A DNA stretch of 64,000 nt from Prorocentrum cordatum. Taxonomy: Eukaryota; Sar; Dinophyceae; Prorocentrales; Prorocentraceae. Within the stretch, counting starts at the first letter, position 1. Every line of letters starts with the position of its first letter. The DNA is taken from assembly GCA_963575745.1 (NCBI GenBank), contig CAUYUJ010021666.1, positions 62,001-126,000 on the forward strand, in the 5' to 3' direction. The notes beneath the pieces were generated by a model. It was not told the DNA's origin, did not search any database, and worked only from the letters and a program-made list of their open reading frames with translations. The position numbers and the translations under genes were made by a program. Positions 43,757 through 55,099 of the stretch are shown one piece after another.

Positions 43757-46700
43757 CGGTGCCCAGCTTCTGTTGGAGGTTGGAACGTTCGGAGGTCGGG
43801 AAGATACACCTCCGAGTGCATGAATCACATTGCCGAATTAAAGATTTCCATCGTCGGGGTCCAAGAGAGCCAGTTCTTACACGACTCGGATCTTGCAGAT
43901 GCGGGTTGGGATATACATCGCTCGGCAGATGAAGGGGAGAACGTGGGGAGACGGGCTGCCATCTTGTGCCGAGGTGTATGGAGACATCTGCTTATCGATG
44001 TTGTGTGTGGTCGCCGCTGGGTCATTGCAATCTTTCGCAAGCTCATCTTCGTTTCTGTCTATCTCCCTCATAAGGAGTCTGAGCGGGGTGCACAGGGTGA
44101 AGCACGCCGTTCTCCTGAAGGGTTTCTTGCTAGTTTCAAGCTCTATACGGACGTGTTATCGGATCTTGTTGCACATGTCTCTGCGGCCAAAAAGCGATTT
44201 CACATTGAGGAGGTTGTTATCTCGGCTGACGCCAACGTGGAGGTTTTCCCGCACCACAGGATCAATGGGGTGGAGGTTACGGGGGAGGCGGTGAATGGGC
44301 CTATACGTAAGAGGGGGAGGTCTAGTGGAGGTGACGAAAGTAGAGCCAACAGGATGAGGGAGATGTACTCGGGGGCCTTTCTGAAGACCATGGGGGCCCT
44401 CAAGTTGCAGCTAGCCAACACTTTTGGGAATCGTCAGCCTACTTGGAGACACAATTCGAGCACATACGAGCACGTCTATGATTATCTTGCGGTCCCAGCT
44501 TCTTGGATGACTCCAGAGGTGACTTGTTCTTGGGTTGTGCCGTCCCAGGTCCCACGGTCGGAGGCGACGGAAAGGACGTTTAGCGATCACAAGCTCTTGT
44601 GTGCCGAGATGCCCGCCCAGCATGCTCAGTTGAGGTATCGACGTCGGCCTCAGCTCAAGACTGGAAGCTTCAGCCAGGGTTCGAGCTCCAGCAGACAGCC
44701 GGCTTGGAGAGAGCGATTTGCCAGCCCGAGCTCGTGAATCAGATCCACACGGATGTAGGTTTTGAGGTCATGACACAGAGTATACTTGAGGGTGCCAGTG
44801 AGACTTTGGATATCTCCCGTTCCCGTGGTCAGCCTGTTTCAGACTATCCCAGATATTCGGAGGAGGATTTACTGATAAAGGAGGAGTTCTTTAAGGTCAG
44901 GAAGAGGTGGAGGGTGGCACGATATGGCGGGGCTAACGTGGGACAGGAGGAGTACGAGAGAGTCCAGGAGGAGTACAAGGGGACAGCCAGGAGGTGGCGT
45001 CGAGTACGTAAGCGTCATGATCGTGCATGTGAGCTTTACCGTATTCGTGATGGTGTCCGTCGTAGGCCTGTTATTACGCACATGTATGTTGACGGGGTCC
45101 TCACGCGTGACCAGGAGAAGTGGATTGAGGGCCTTCGGCGTCATGGGCTCCTGAGGTACTCTAGCGATCCCCACCGACAGGACACCAACGCGTGCTTGGA
45201 TGAGCTTAAGAACCAGTGTAAGGCCCTGCGAGACTCTGGAGAGCCCCACCGCAACCCGATCAACATGGGTCTCTTGCTGGAGGCACGGTCTAGACTCAGG
45301 GAAGGACGGGCAACAGGTGCAGACGGGGTGACGTCATCGGTGCTCAAAGCATTGCCATGGGAAGCCCTCCGACACATACTTACCTTATTCCGTTTGCTGT
45401 ATGATCAGAAACATGTTTCACCGAAGTCCTGGAGAGAGATCTTGGTATGCTTGATGCCTAAGAATCCCAAGGCTCGTGATTTTGAAGAAACGCGGGCCCT
45501 CTCACTTCTTTCTCATTTTGGTAAGTGGTATAGCAGTTGTCTATGTGTACTTCTAGAGCACCGCGTTCGGCAGGCTGCACCGCCAGGTTGCAACTTATAT
45601 GGCTTTATTGCGGGGCACAAATGTTATGAGGTCACGGCCCCCCTCAAACGTCTTGCTCAACACGGCGTTGTGTGGGGGAAGGAGGAGGGTCTTTATCTTG
45701 CAAGTGCTGATATTGAAAAGGCGTTTGATAATTTCACGGTGAGATGTGCAGCAGAGGCGCTTTTATTCCATCATGTCCATCCTGCCCTTGTGTATGCTGT
45801 CTTTGAGAGTTATGCTTGTAATACGGCAGAGATCAGCTTCCAACAGTGTTCTACGACCATCTCGTGGGATACTTGCATACGTACAGGTTCCTTGGAGGCG
45901 CCTTTGCTATTTGTTGCCCAGACACTTCGTATGCTTGCACCAGTGACGGCAGGTTGGAGGCAGTCTGGATACGGCGTCAGGCTCACTGATGAGGCATCCA
46001 ATCTCTTGGTCAACCACTGGTTGTGGGCAGACAATATTTTGCTGGCAGCAGCTTCCAGGCGAGAATTGACTCATATGCTCGAGGACTTGACTGGGGTCCT
46101 CCACCGCTTCGGTTTCAACTGGAAAGCATCTTCGATGGAGTTCTTGGCTTGTGGCGTCCAAGGTCCATTGCAGGATATCCGCCTGCCTGTGCCGGGGCTC
46201 CTGCCTGCTGAGATGGGTAGGAAGCGTTCTCGTGGGGCTTCCCAGAGCGCCGCAGGCCCTTCGGAGGAGATGATAGTGAGGCAGGTGGAGAGGATGGAGG
46301 TTCTTGGCACGCTATTGGACGTACGATTTCAGGATCATGACGACATTAAGCACCGACTGGAGAAGGCACGGCGGGTCTTCATGAGTGAGATTTCTTTTTA
46401 CTCGTCGCCCGTGGTTCCGCTTCGTTGTAAGTTTCAGCGTTATGATAGCAGGGTCAGAAGTTGCTTTCTGTACGGCTTGGAGGGTACGACTCTGGATTCG
46501 AGTAGTCTCCAACAGATACATGCAGCTGAAGGCAACTTCTTGTCCACCATGAGACGTCTCAAAAAGAAGATCACGGAGTCCTGGGGAGAGTACTGGGGCA
46601 GGAGGATTAAGGGTGGCCGTCGCTTATTGAAGTGGGCCCGTAAGCCTTCGATGGTCCAGCTCGCCCTTCATCGCCAGTGGCTCTTCGCCAAACATGTTGT

Positions 46701-48022
46701 GAGCACAATCCATGAGGAACATAGTCGGGTGGATGAGGACGCACTCAGTCAGGGCATTCTTTATCATGAGCCACGAGATCCTGATATTTTTGGTGGTTCG
46801 CAGCGTTTCTTGGAGTTATCGGTTCCCTCGCCTACCCCGAATGCCAGACAGCTCAACAGTTCGTGTAGGAGAAAGGCACAGAGCGCATCTTCCTTGGAAA
46901 GTAGGTCAGTTCGCAGACGTATATCGGAGAACACGGCATATGAGCATCATGATTCACAACATGTACATGAGCCTGTTCGTAAGCGGGTACGCCATACCTA
47001 TGCACGGGAGGAGGAAGGAGGATTGCCCACTGCCAGTATGCAGAGCGCCTTGACGATGATGCACGCGTCGGGGGAGTGGACTGAGCAGCGTGACGTACAT
47101 GTTAGAGCTCTCCCTGGGGCCGAAGGTTTACTAGAGCCTGTCGTCATCGAGTCTTGACGGGACTCAGGCCTTGGTTCGAGGTCTTCGAGCACACGCACGG
47201 GGTTCATTGGGATCGCACGATGGTCTGGAATGAAACTGGCTGGCGTTCTTCCTGGTGGGTACCCTGGCCGCCCTGGACTTGGATGATCTTCTCGAGTTCT
47301 GCCTTCTTCGGGATCCCTTCACGGGTGAGTTCAAGCAGGAGGAGGAGGGGGAGGAGAAGTCTGAGGAGCAGCAACGACGGGAAAATGAACGGGTGGCGAA
47401 ACGACTGGCCGCGATAAATGATGATGAAACCACTTGGCGTGGGGAAGGGGGTGGATATGGCTTGGAGCTCCGTGGGGATAGCCAGTGTGTTGTGCGCTGG
47501 CTTAATGGAAGATATCGCTGTCATAATGAAGTATACCGCCGCACGATCAAGGGTATGCAGAACCGCCTTCACAGAATGAGTGAGGACCATCATCTTGTCA
47601 CGGCTGAAGTGGGAAGGGATATGTGGAAATGGGTGTATAGGGAGGGCAACGATGAGGCGGACTATGAGACACATCTTGCACGTGAGGGTAAAGTAACTTC
47701 TGATGTTCGTTGGAATCATAACACTCTTTATCATATTAGATCGGGTCATTATATTGTTCGTGCACTTAGAGGAGCTTTTGACGGTGGGCGGTGTGAGCGT
47801 GGCACCTCGTGTGGCTGGGTTATGGATGCTTATCTTGTTCCCTCTCTTCCTCCTCACCAGCTTCCCCCTGGACTTGTGCAGGGCGGATGGCACCCTGGAG
47901 TTGGCCGCAGAGGTTTCATGATCCCTAGCCACTGCACGATCACACAGGCTGAGTTGGCAGCTGCACATTCTCTTCTCAATGGCATTGCCGAGATGTGTAT
48001 ACACGTACAACTTGGCAGGTGA
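43757..48022 (+). pseudogene. LINE A3 ORF2, three frameshifts
   Basis: Same domains as A2. One-base deletions near 44660 (AAGACTGG for AAGACCTGG), 47118 (CTGGGGCC for CTGGGGGCC) and 47250 (TTCTTCC for TTCTTTCC) split the frame into about 43757-44737, 44599-47157 and 47255-48022. RT motif C is LWADN (Asp 46030-46032, Asn 46033-46035). The permuted RNase H lies in the last piece (GDSQC ~47474, AD ~47656, FDGG ~47777, QAEL ~47946). All four frame breaks are absent from A2. Confidence 0.85.
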
Positions 48023-48258
48023 TTGTTTGTGTATTATATCTGCACAGCTCCGCTGTTGTAAGATACATGCTTAGCCCCACTGTTTCTTTGTGTGTGTATA
48101 TTCCTGTGCAGCTACGCTGTTGTATCATATCTGGGCAGCTACGCTGACTTGTATATCGCACAGCTCCGCTGTTAGTGCTTAGGTTGCCTGTAGGTAATCC
48201 TATCGCTGGCCCTGCCCCCTAAGGGGGCTCGAATCGGGCCCCGCAGACCGCAGACCAG

Positions 48259-48479
48259 GTTGACGGTTCACCGCCGGCGCCAGTAAGCTTGTTCTGAGAT
48301 CAGCTCAGCTCTCTCGAGGGAGCTTTACTATCGGTTCACTTCCCGGAACCGACCTCATATGGACATGAAAATATGCAAAAATGAAGATTTTACGAAAAAT
48401 CTTCTGCGAAGTTCTCTGCTTCAATTCTGAGCACTCTTCCGCGTGCAAGGGTCTCTACGAGGTTCCCGGCGGTGACCAG
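48259..48479. repeat. Target half-site, module and next left half-site
   Basis: GTTGACGGTTCACCGCCGG (48259-48277) closes the A3 site. A short module with GAAAAATCTTCTGCGAAG and GCGTGCAAGG follows, then CTCTACGAGGTTCCCGGCGG and GACCAG (48474-48479), the left half of the element N site. Confidence 0.8.
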
Positions 48480-48922
48480 GTTGCTGCTGTCCCTCCTCGG
48501 GGATCTCAGCGGTGGCCTGGCCCGTCGGGGGCTTCCTCAAGCCTGTCTCCTCAGGCTGCCCCCTGGGCGGCCGTGTGCGCGCGGGCGGGCCGTGCAATAA
48601 ATTCGGGTACTTCGTCGGCTGCGACGACCTTCTCTCCCTGGGCCTACAGACGGTAGGTGCTGGAGGCCAGCTCTGTTTGGCATCAGAAGTGGGACTGACT
48701 TCAACGCATAGGCCGCTGTCGTCGCTTTGTACTTGTTTGTACTGCCTGCTTGCGCTTTCTCCATCATTGTTTTTGCACACGTGTGTATTCTTTGACATTG
48801 AGGTACTTTGACAGTTCTATGACATTGGAGTATCTTGAGATTGAGGTTCTCTGCGCTGTATCGGCGTGCCTGTTTTCATTCTTTCTTTGAATCGTATGGA
48901 TCAGAATTCAAGATACTTGAGT

Positions 48923-49031
48923 GCGTTATCAGACATTCAGTTATGCAGGTGATTCAAGATTCTGAGCGCGTTATCAGACATTCAGTTATCCGAGAGTTAC
49001 TTCTTGAGTGCGTTATCAGACATTCAGTTAT
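48923..49031. repeat. Three 22-bp repeats in element N
   Basis: CGTTATCAGACATTCAGTTA, within a 22-bp exact repeat, occurs at 48923-48944, 48968-48989 and 49010-49031, spaced 45 and 42 bp. Confidence 0.85.
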
Positions 49032-49293
49032 CGCATATTTGACGTGAGCATACGACTCTTGTCTTACCGCGGGTTGTTACGACATATTTCGGACTTTGTG
49101 TTTGCGTTGACTCTTGCCATGCTGTGTGTGTGTCGGACATGCGCGCATGTTGGTATAAGAGCTCCGCGTGATCTTCACTTTGTCCGGAATAAGAGTTTTG
49201 CATTTGCCCACTCCCGCTCAAAGAGTGGTGGGTGTCTTGCCTGACTCTGTGCACAGTCGACCGCAAATTCGTTGTGTTTCGCGTGCATGGTCT

Positions 49294-49515
49294 TTCAGTG
49301 GTGCTGAGACGGTAATCGCTATATGTGGTTACTGCATGGTCTCGCATTACTTTGAAGTGTACTCGTCATTTTAGTTGTTAGTTTTGTGTTTGTCTCAGTG
49401 GTGTTGAGACGGTAATCGCTGTATACACCAGTGGTTGCCGTATGGTCTCTCACTGCTTCTTTTCTCAGTGGTGCTGAGACGGTAATCGCTGTATGTGGTT
49501 ACTGCATGGTCTCGC
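49294..49515. repeat. Three CTCAGTGGTGCTGAG hairpin repeats in element N
   Basis: CAGTGGTGCTGAGACGG with GTAATCGCT starts at 49296, 49396 (one change) and 49466. The last two carry a full CTCAG/CTGAG stem. A TGGTTACTGCATGGTCTC-like text follows each. Confidence 0.8.
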
Positions 49516-49710
49516 ATTGCTTTTACTATTTATTCAATTTTAGTTGTTTCTTGGTGTGATATGCGCTCTTGGGCATTGCTGTACAGCTTCGATGTTAGTA
49601 CGCTCAGCGTTTTGCTCTCAGGCTCTGTTCTGAGTTGCTTTGTGTTTCGGTCTGCCTCCGTGGAGGCTCGAATCGACCGTCCGCAAAAGACCGCAAAAGA
49701 CCAGGTTGAC

Positions 49711-52700
49711 TTGCATGTCAGGAAACTCAATACCTTGTGCATGGTGAATTTGAACGCATGGGGTGGCGCAGCAAAACTAGTTCGTGTAGTAGAGCAGCTC
49801 TCATCTTCGACAGATCTTGGGCGGCTGCTGTCCGTATGTTCTTTACATGTTTCACGAGGTTCGTTGCCGGCGTCTTTGGGTCAGAAAAGTCACCACTCAT
49901 TATTGTTTCAGCGTGTTTGCCAGATCCTCATGTGGAGGAGTGTGAAGAGATAGCTGCGGAGGTCTATGAGCAGATTACTCGTGCTCGTGACGGACTCCGC
50001 ACCAAGTTTCCTCAGGCCAGCTTTTGTGTTCTGCTTGATGCAAATGTGGAGATTCCGCCTGGATGCAAGTTTATTTATAATGGGGAGGAGTATGAGGCCA
50101 CTGGAAAGGAAGGTACTCGTATGGAAAGAAAGTGGGAGAGAGGAGGGGATGGTACACAGCAGATTGAGAGGAGGAGTCGGAGGAGGAGGCTGAAGGATCT
50201 GCTCTTAGAGTTCATGGAATCGCATGGACTGAAGGCCGCCAGCACTTTCAACACTAGGAGGCGTACTTGGGAGTCGCGGGGGGGAGAACAAGTTTCTGAC
50301 TTCGAAGAGCGTTCTGGATTACCTACTTGTCCCATATCGTTGGGAGTTTTCGGATCTGGAGGTGAAATGGTGTTTCAAGAGGGGTGGTAAGAAGCAAGTC
50401 AGTAGGTTATCAGATCATGCAGTCATCACGGCGAGTTTCACGGACCCTGGGAAAGTGATTGTTCGTCGCCCAGACCCCCGGCCTGGTCAAAGTTTTAGGC
50501 CGTCCCTGCTCGGATACAAGTGCTCGACTTGGGCTGATGAGCATCAGGCTCGGCGGCATGTGGATATGAATCTAGGCGGTGTGACCTTCGCTCGTTCGGG
50601 GTGTCCATCTGTGCTCAGTTCCGAGTGCCTGCAGAGTACTATGCTGGAGGCGTGCGTGTCGCCTGCGGTGGACTTCTCCACCACGCGGGCGGGGGGGCCA
50701 AAGGAGCCGTCCAGGCTGGCGCAGCTCACTAGGGCCGGGGAGGAGGTTCATATGTGTCCGAAGGAGGAGGTTCAGAGGTTGAGGAAGTTAAAGAATGGAG
50801 CCAATCGTCTACGCAGAAGTTATCGACGTGAGATGATTACATGCAGATGTCCCCCAACTAAACGAAAGGTCATATATACTATCAAACATTTGGTGGTGGA
50901 TGGGAGGGAGACGGAGGATCGTGAGGAGTTGGAGGAGGAGATCGACAAGTTTGTTCGTTTCAAGGTGTCGTCGGAGGAGGTGCGCAATTCCACTAACGCT
51001 ATGATGGAGGAGATCAGGATGAAGGCTGAACATGAGGTACGATCCACATCAGTTGTGGGAATTAGTATGGCGCTGCTTCTCAGAGCGCGGGCTCGGCTGA
51101 AGACCCAGAGGGCTACTGGGCCAGATGGGATACCGTGCGAGATTCTCAGGAGTTTCCCGTGGTGTGCTCTCAGATCGATCCAGAAGTTGTTCGATAAAAT
51201 CATCAAGCTCATGACCCCTTATCCGCAGTCGTGGCGTCAGATCCTCATCTCTTTTATGCCGAAGATTCCAGGGATTACGAATTTAAAAGACGGTCGTTTG
51301 CTTTGTATGCAGAGTGCTGCTTCCAGATGGTTCAGTTCCTGTAGTGTTCTCCTGGTTGAGGGTCATGTCGAGAGAACGGTGTTTTTCGTCATATTGGGTT
51401 GTATGGTTTCCAGGAACATCGTCGCACACACGAAATCACGGCTAGTTTCAAACATATAGGTCAACATGCTGCTAACTGGGGGAAAGGGGAAACGGCACAC
51501 TTGGCGAACGCTGATGTCCTCCAGGCGTTCGACCATTGCACGGTGGCCCATTTCAGGCGTGGGTTGGATCATGCAAATGTGCCCTTGTACTTACAGTATG
51601 CTCTACTTAACCCCCAGTGTGAGTGTGTAGGCACTGTCTATTATGATGGGATTGAGGTTTTGGAGGTGGAGTGGGACAAGTGTGTTCGGACGGGGGGGCC
51701 TGAGGGCCCATTGGCTTTCAATCTTATTGTTGCCGCTATGTGGAGTTCCACGATTCGAGAATGGGACGTGCTAGGGCTATGTTATCGTATTGAGTTTGCT
51801 ACTGGCTAGACTAGCTGTGTTTCGGTTATTAATCACTTCCTCTGGGCTGACAACTGTTATGTTCTGGCTCGGAGTCGGGGAGAACTCGCGCGTATGCTAC
51901 ACGGTCTAACTACACACTTACATGATTATGGTATGAGATGGAAGGAGTCCAGTCTATTGTATATGGTGTTTGGTGCTGCTCCTCCGCGAGATGCGGAAGG
52001 GGAAATACTACGAACTGCTGATATTGTTCTTTCGATTGGGTCGGAAGGCTTTGGAGTGTACCGATTCAGAAGAGTGACGGAGATGGAGGTACTTGGGGCT
52101 CACATTTGTTCTGAACTACATGTGAATGAGCATCCATATTTGGATGCTAGTATTGACTCCGCTCGAAGGGCGTTCTGGGGTCAGGCGTCTTTCTTCCGCT
52201 CCACGGCCATCCCGTTGAAAGATAAGTATGAGAGGTATGCGCAGAGGGTTCAGAGTATTGTTCTTTACGCTGCAGAAGGATGTACGGTTGATTCTTATTC
52301 ATTGAGTGCCCTTCATATCTTTGAGGGAAAATGCCTGGCTGTCATGTGTCGCTGTGTGCGGAGTGAGGAGGAAAGCTATCATGAGTGGAATGCGGGGAGA
52401 TATGGGCGGGCAGGGCAAACAAATCATGATGCACAGTATGGGAGTATTGTACAGAAGTTCCTCAGAGTGCACTGGATGTGGGCAATCGACGTGTAGGATT
52501 TTGCCCATAGGCTGCTCACGGATCAGGAGGCGCTGGAGGCGAATTCGACAAGAGCTTGGAGATATTCTCGTTTCTCATGCCTGGCGTTTGGCCGGCTGTG
52601 GGATAGAACGAGAACAGATTCAAGCGAGGCTCTCAGATGTTGGGGGAAATGGAAGGAGGCCAGCTCACTGAAACGTCATCGTGGGGGACAGGAGAGTGTA

Positions 52701-53551
52701 GGACTTCGTTCATGGTGTTTTTCTGCGGAATCGTTCTATGGTTTATCCTGGTGGGAGTCCTTTGTTGGAAGCTTCGAACATTTCATGGATTTTGCTGCAC
52801 ATGTTTGTTCTATTAGTATGTTGAAGTATTTACAGAAGAAATGCAAAGGCCTGGCGTCTTCGGGGGTGCCTGTGTCCTTGAATATGGATGAGGATGGAGG
52901 GTTCATATCGGTCAGGATCGGGAGGACACGCCAGCATATAAGGAACGTTTCAGCAAACGTAATGCGTTGCATAACATGCGTTGTACACAATGGGACCTGG
53001 AAACGGGTGGGATGCCATTGGACATCCAAGGGGACTCACTGCTTGTGGTCAACTGGCTTTGTGGGAAATGGAAAGTATTAGCTCAGGTATATTAGAGAAG
53101 GGTAGACATGCTGATACATAAGCTGGACGAGATGCAGAATATATATTCGGTGAGGCCTCCAGAGGCTGGCCGTGATTTCTTCTCTCATTCTTTTCGGGAA
53201 TGGAACCAAAGGGCTGACTTGCTGACTCATCAGGCCCGCCAGGGCCATGTATACGCCGATTTCGTTTACCTCAGTGATTTCGAATCTCAGTGTTTTACTC
53301 CTTGCCTTATCAAAGCTGGCTTTGATGGTGGTGTATGCAGCCGCGGAAGCGCCTGTGGCGTGTGGGTGCAGATCGGTCTGCGTAACAAGTACATCTTTTC
53401 GCGGACCGACATCACTTTCAAGGATGTGTATCTCGCAGCTTGGTGCTTACCACCAAGTGCCACGGTGACAGATACAGAGTTATCAGCGGCGGAGCGTATA
53501 TGTGATGTGCTCCCACAGGTTGTGCAGACCTTCTTTGATCATTCGCAGTGA
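49711..53551 (+). pseudogene. LINE B2 ORF2 remnant
   Basis: Endonuclease from ACQETQ-equivalent text onward, with FCVLLDANVEIPP (~50026) in frame where B1 is shifted, and LSDHAVI. A G-run shift near 50285 and another near 51395 precede the RT: NADVLQAFD (~51508), CVRTGGPEGP, nonsense TAG 51807, then LWADN (Asp 51849-51851, Asn 51852-51854). TAG 52494 and a shift near 52905 precede DIQGDSLLVVNW (~53020), a TAG at 53092, REWNQRADLL (~53198), FDGGVCSRGSACG (~53322) and TDTELSAAER (~53468). B1 and B2 carry different lesions, so their common ancestor was probably intact and already had WADN and the permuted RNase H. Confidence 0.85.
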
Positions 53552-53821
53552 TAAGTCGCACTTTGTGTCATCTCACACAATTTCTTCTGGTATATTCTAA
53601 CAGCTTCGCTGCATTGTTTGATCTTTGTTTGTTATTCTGTGTGCTTTGCGATTGATTGTGTCATTGCGGGCTTTTGATTTTCTTTATTCCAACAGCTTCG
53701 CTGACGTGAAATAAGAGCTGACTGCTTGCGTGACGAATAAGAGGTTCTGATTCGCCTGAGACTTCGTTGGACCTGGCCTCAGTGGCCAAGACGGTCCCAG
53801 CAGAGACGCAAAAAAGACCAG
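49711..53821 (+). mobile_element. LINE B2, 5'-truncated
   Basis: It begins within the endonuclease (TTGCATGTCAGGAAACTC) and ends CGCAAAAAA-GACCAG (53821) before GTTGACGGTTCACCGCCGG. Left flank GACCAGGTTGAC (49699-49710) equals the sequence starting at the 3' edge (53816-53827), a 12-bp target duplication. Its left neighbour is the 3' end of element N, so B2 used the site that N left behind. Similarity to B1 is high over the full shared length. 3' UTR hairpins lie at 53601-53611 and 53693-53703. Confidence 0.88.
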
Positions 53822-54413
53822 GTTGACGGTTCACCGCCGGCGCCAGTACCTCGTGGAGCTCTTCGGTATACCTTGTATGATGTATATAACCGTCCGGAGT
53901 GTAGAATTCAAATGTTTTTTTCTCCATTTGTTGAATTTTCTATCGGTTTGTTTCTTCTCGTTAACCCTCGCAGATGTGGTTTTTGGTTTGGGCGCGACTA
54001 GCCGAACGCTCGTAGCCGATTTACGCAAGCTTTTCGTTGACTTCTTCGTTATCGATGAGCTAGAGGAGTTCCGGCGCGGGGCGGAGCTAGTTGGTCGACC
54101 CGACCAGAACGGACAATCTGATAACTTTGGGTCGTTTTTGCTATGATTTGGAAGATATTTGACCATTGATTTTGAGAAACCAGATTTTCCGCATCTTTAC
54201 AAGACTATGAGGGCCTCTGCGTCTTAATGTGAGCTCCGTAGGCGCACCTTTACTATCAAAACACTTGGCGAAACCAACTTCGTATCGACATGAAAAAATC
54301 TATTGTTCACTTTTTTGAAATATGCTCCTAGAAGCTCTCTGTTTCTTCGTCGAGCACTCGAGCGTGCGAGGAGCTCTACGAGGTCCCCAACCGGAGCTCT
54401 ACGAGGTCCCCGG
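53822..54413. repeat. Target half-site and modules before LINE G
   Basis: GTTGACGGTTCACCGCCGG (53822-53840), CTCGTGGAGCTCTTCGG, an AT-rich stretch without recognisable content (53870-54030), then a module (TCGTTATCGATGAGCTAGAG at 54045). It ends in two copies of GGAGCTCTACGAGGTCCCC (about 54369 and 54394). Confidence 0.7.
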
Positions 54414-54852
54414 ATTGGGGAAAGACTTATATAGGCATGAATTCAGGGAAGATAACACACGGGCTGATGAACTTACACATTTGGCCCGCGAGGGCCACTG
54501 CTTCTACAACCAATATGAGTCCAAGTTTAGCTTTGAGGACTTTCTACAACCTATCGCCTGTCGTGGTGGATACGATGGGGGAGTTTGCAGCAAAGGAACG
54601 GGGTGCGGCTTTTGGCTTCAAGTGGGTTTCATCAATCACAGATATGATTGTAATAAGTGTATCTCGTGTTCTCCTCTCCCCTCCTCCTCCCCCTATTCCG
54701 TGTCCTCTAATATGCCTCTCGTTTGGAGGGATGTGTGCGAAGCCGCGTGGTGCCTGGAGGGTGCTACGATAACCGACGCCGAACTTAGTGCTGCTGAGGC
54801 GCTTACTAGCGCTGTTGTGCACTTGGCGCAACAGATTCTGGCCGCCAGTTGA
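54414..54852 (+). CDS. Partial permuted RNase H (LINE G)
   Basis: Open fragment lacking the GDS half. It contains FREDNTRADELTHLAREG (~54442), YDGGVCSKGTGCGFW (~54574) and ITDAELSAAEAL (~54769), ending at TGA 54850-54852. It matches LINE C, which has a TAA at 62636 inside this stretch; here the corresponding text is open (QVGFINHRYD), showing that the LINE C stop is a mutation. It has no start codon of its own. Confidence 0.7.
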
Positions 54853-54890
54853 CCCAGCTGGAGCATCGGTCCGAAAACCCAAAAAACCAG
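54414..54890 (+). mobile_element. LINE G, short 5'-truncated copy
   Basis: A 477-bp tail fragment close to LINE C. It starts within the RNase H domain just after ACGAGGTCCCCGG and ends CCCAAAAA-ACCAG (54890), followed by GTTG. One open frame covers the coding part. Confidence 0.8.
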
Positions 54891-55099
54891 GTTGCCCAGC
54901 TATATTCAGACAGCTACGCTGCACACGAACAGTGAAGAGCATACACACCTTCATCCGATGTCTCCTGTGCCGCAGGCTGAGAGAGGAAGTTCTTTCGATC
55001 AGTTGCCTTGTTATATTCCGACAGCTACGCTGCACACACACAGTGCACTTTATTCATTCTCATAGTCCGCCTCGTGCTTTGCCTCAGAGTGTTTCGCCT

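Larger units (their letters stand above)
42138..48258 (+). mobile_element. LINE A3, head-to-tail near-copy of A2
   Basis: It starts GTTGCCGCTGTCCC directly after the GACCAG of A2 and ends CCGCAG-ACCAG at 48258, followed by GTTGACGGTTCACCGCCGG. It differs from A2 by scattered substitutions and at least four frame-breaking deletions (near 43024, 44660, 47118 and 47250), so both ORFs are broken. Either one element landed beside the other at the regenerated site, or a tandem duplication occurred; the differing point changes favour separate or old events. Confidence 0.9.
48480..49704 (+). mobile_element. Element N, non-coding, with LINE A-like ends
   Basis: 1.2-kb element flanked by GACCAG (48474-48479 and 49699-49704). 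Its first ~150 bp closely match the 5' leader of LINEs A2/A3 (GTTGCTGCTGTCCC, GGGGATCTCAGCGGTGGCC). Its 3' end (GGAGGCTCGAATCGACC, then CCGCAAAAG twice) matches their 3' ends. I see no RT, endonuclease or RNase H text between. It therefore looks like a non-autonomous derivative mobilised by family A proteins, comparable to a SINE or an internally deleted LINE. Confidence 0.7.
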
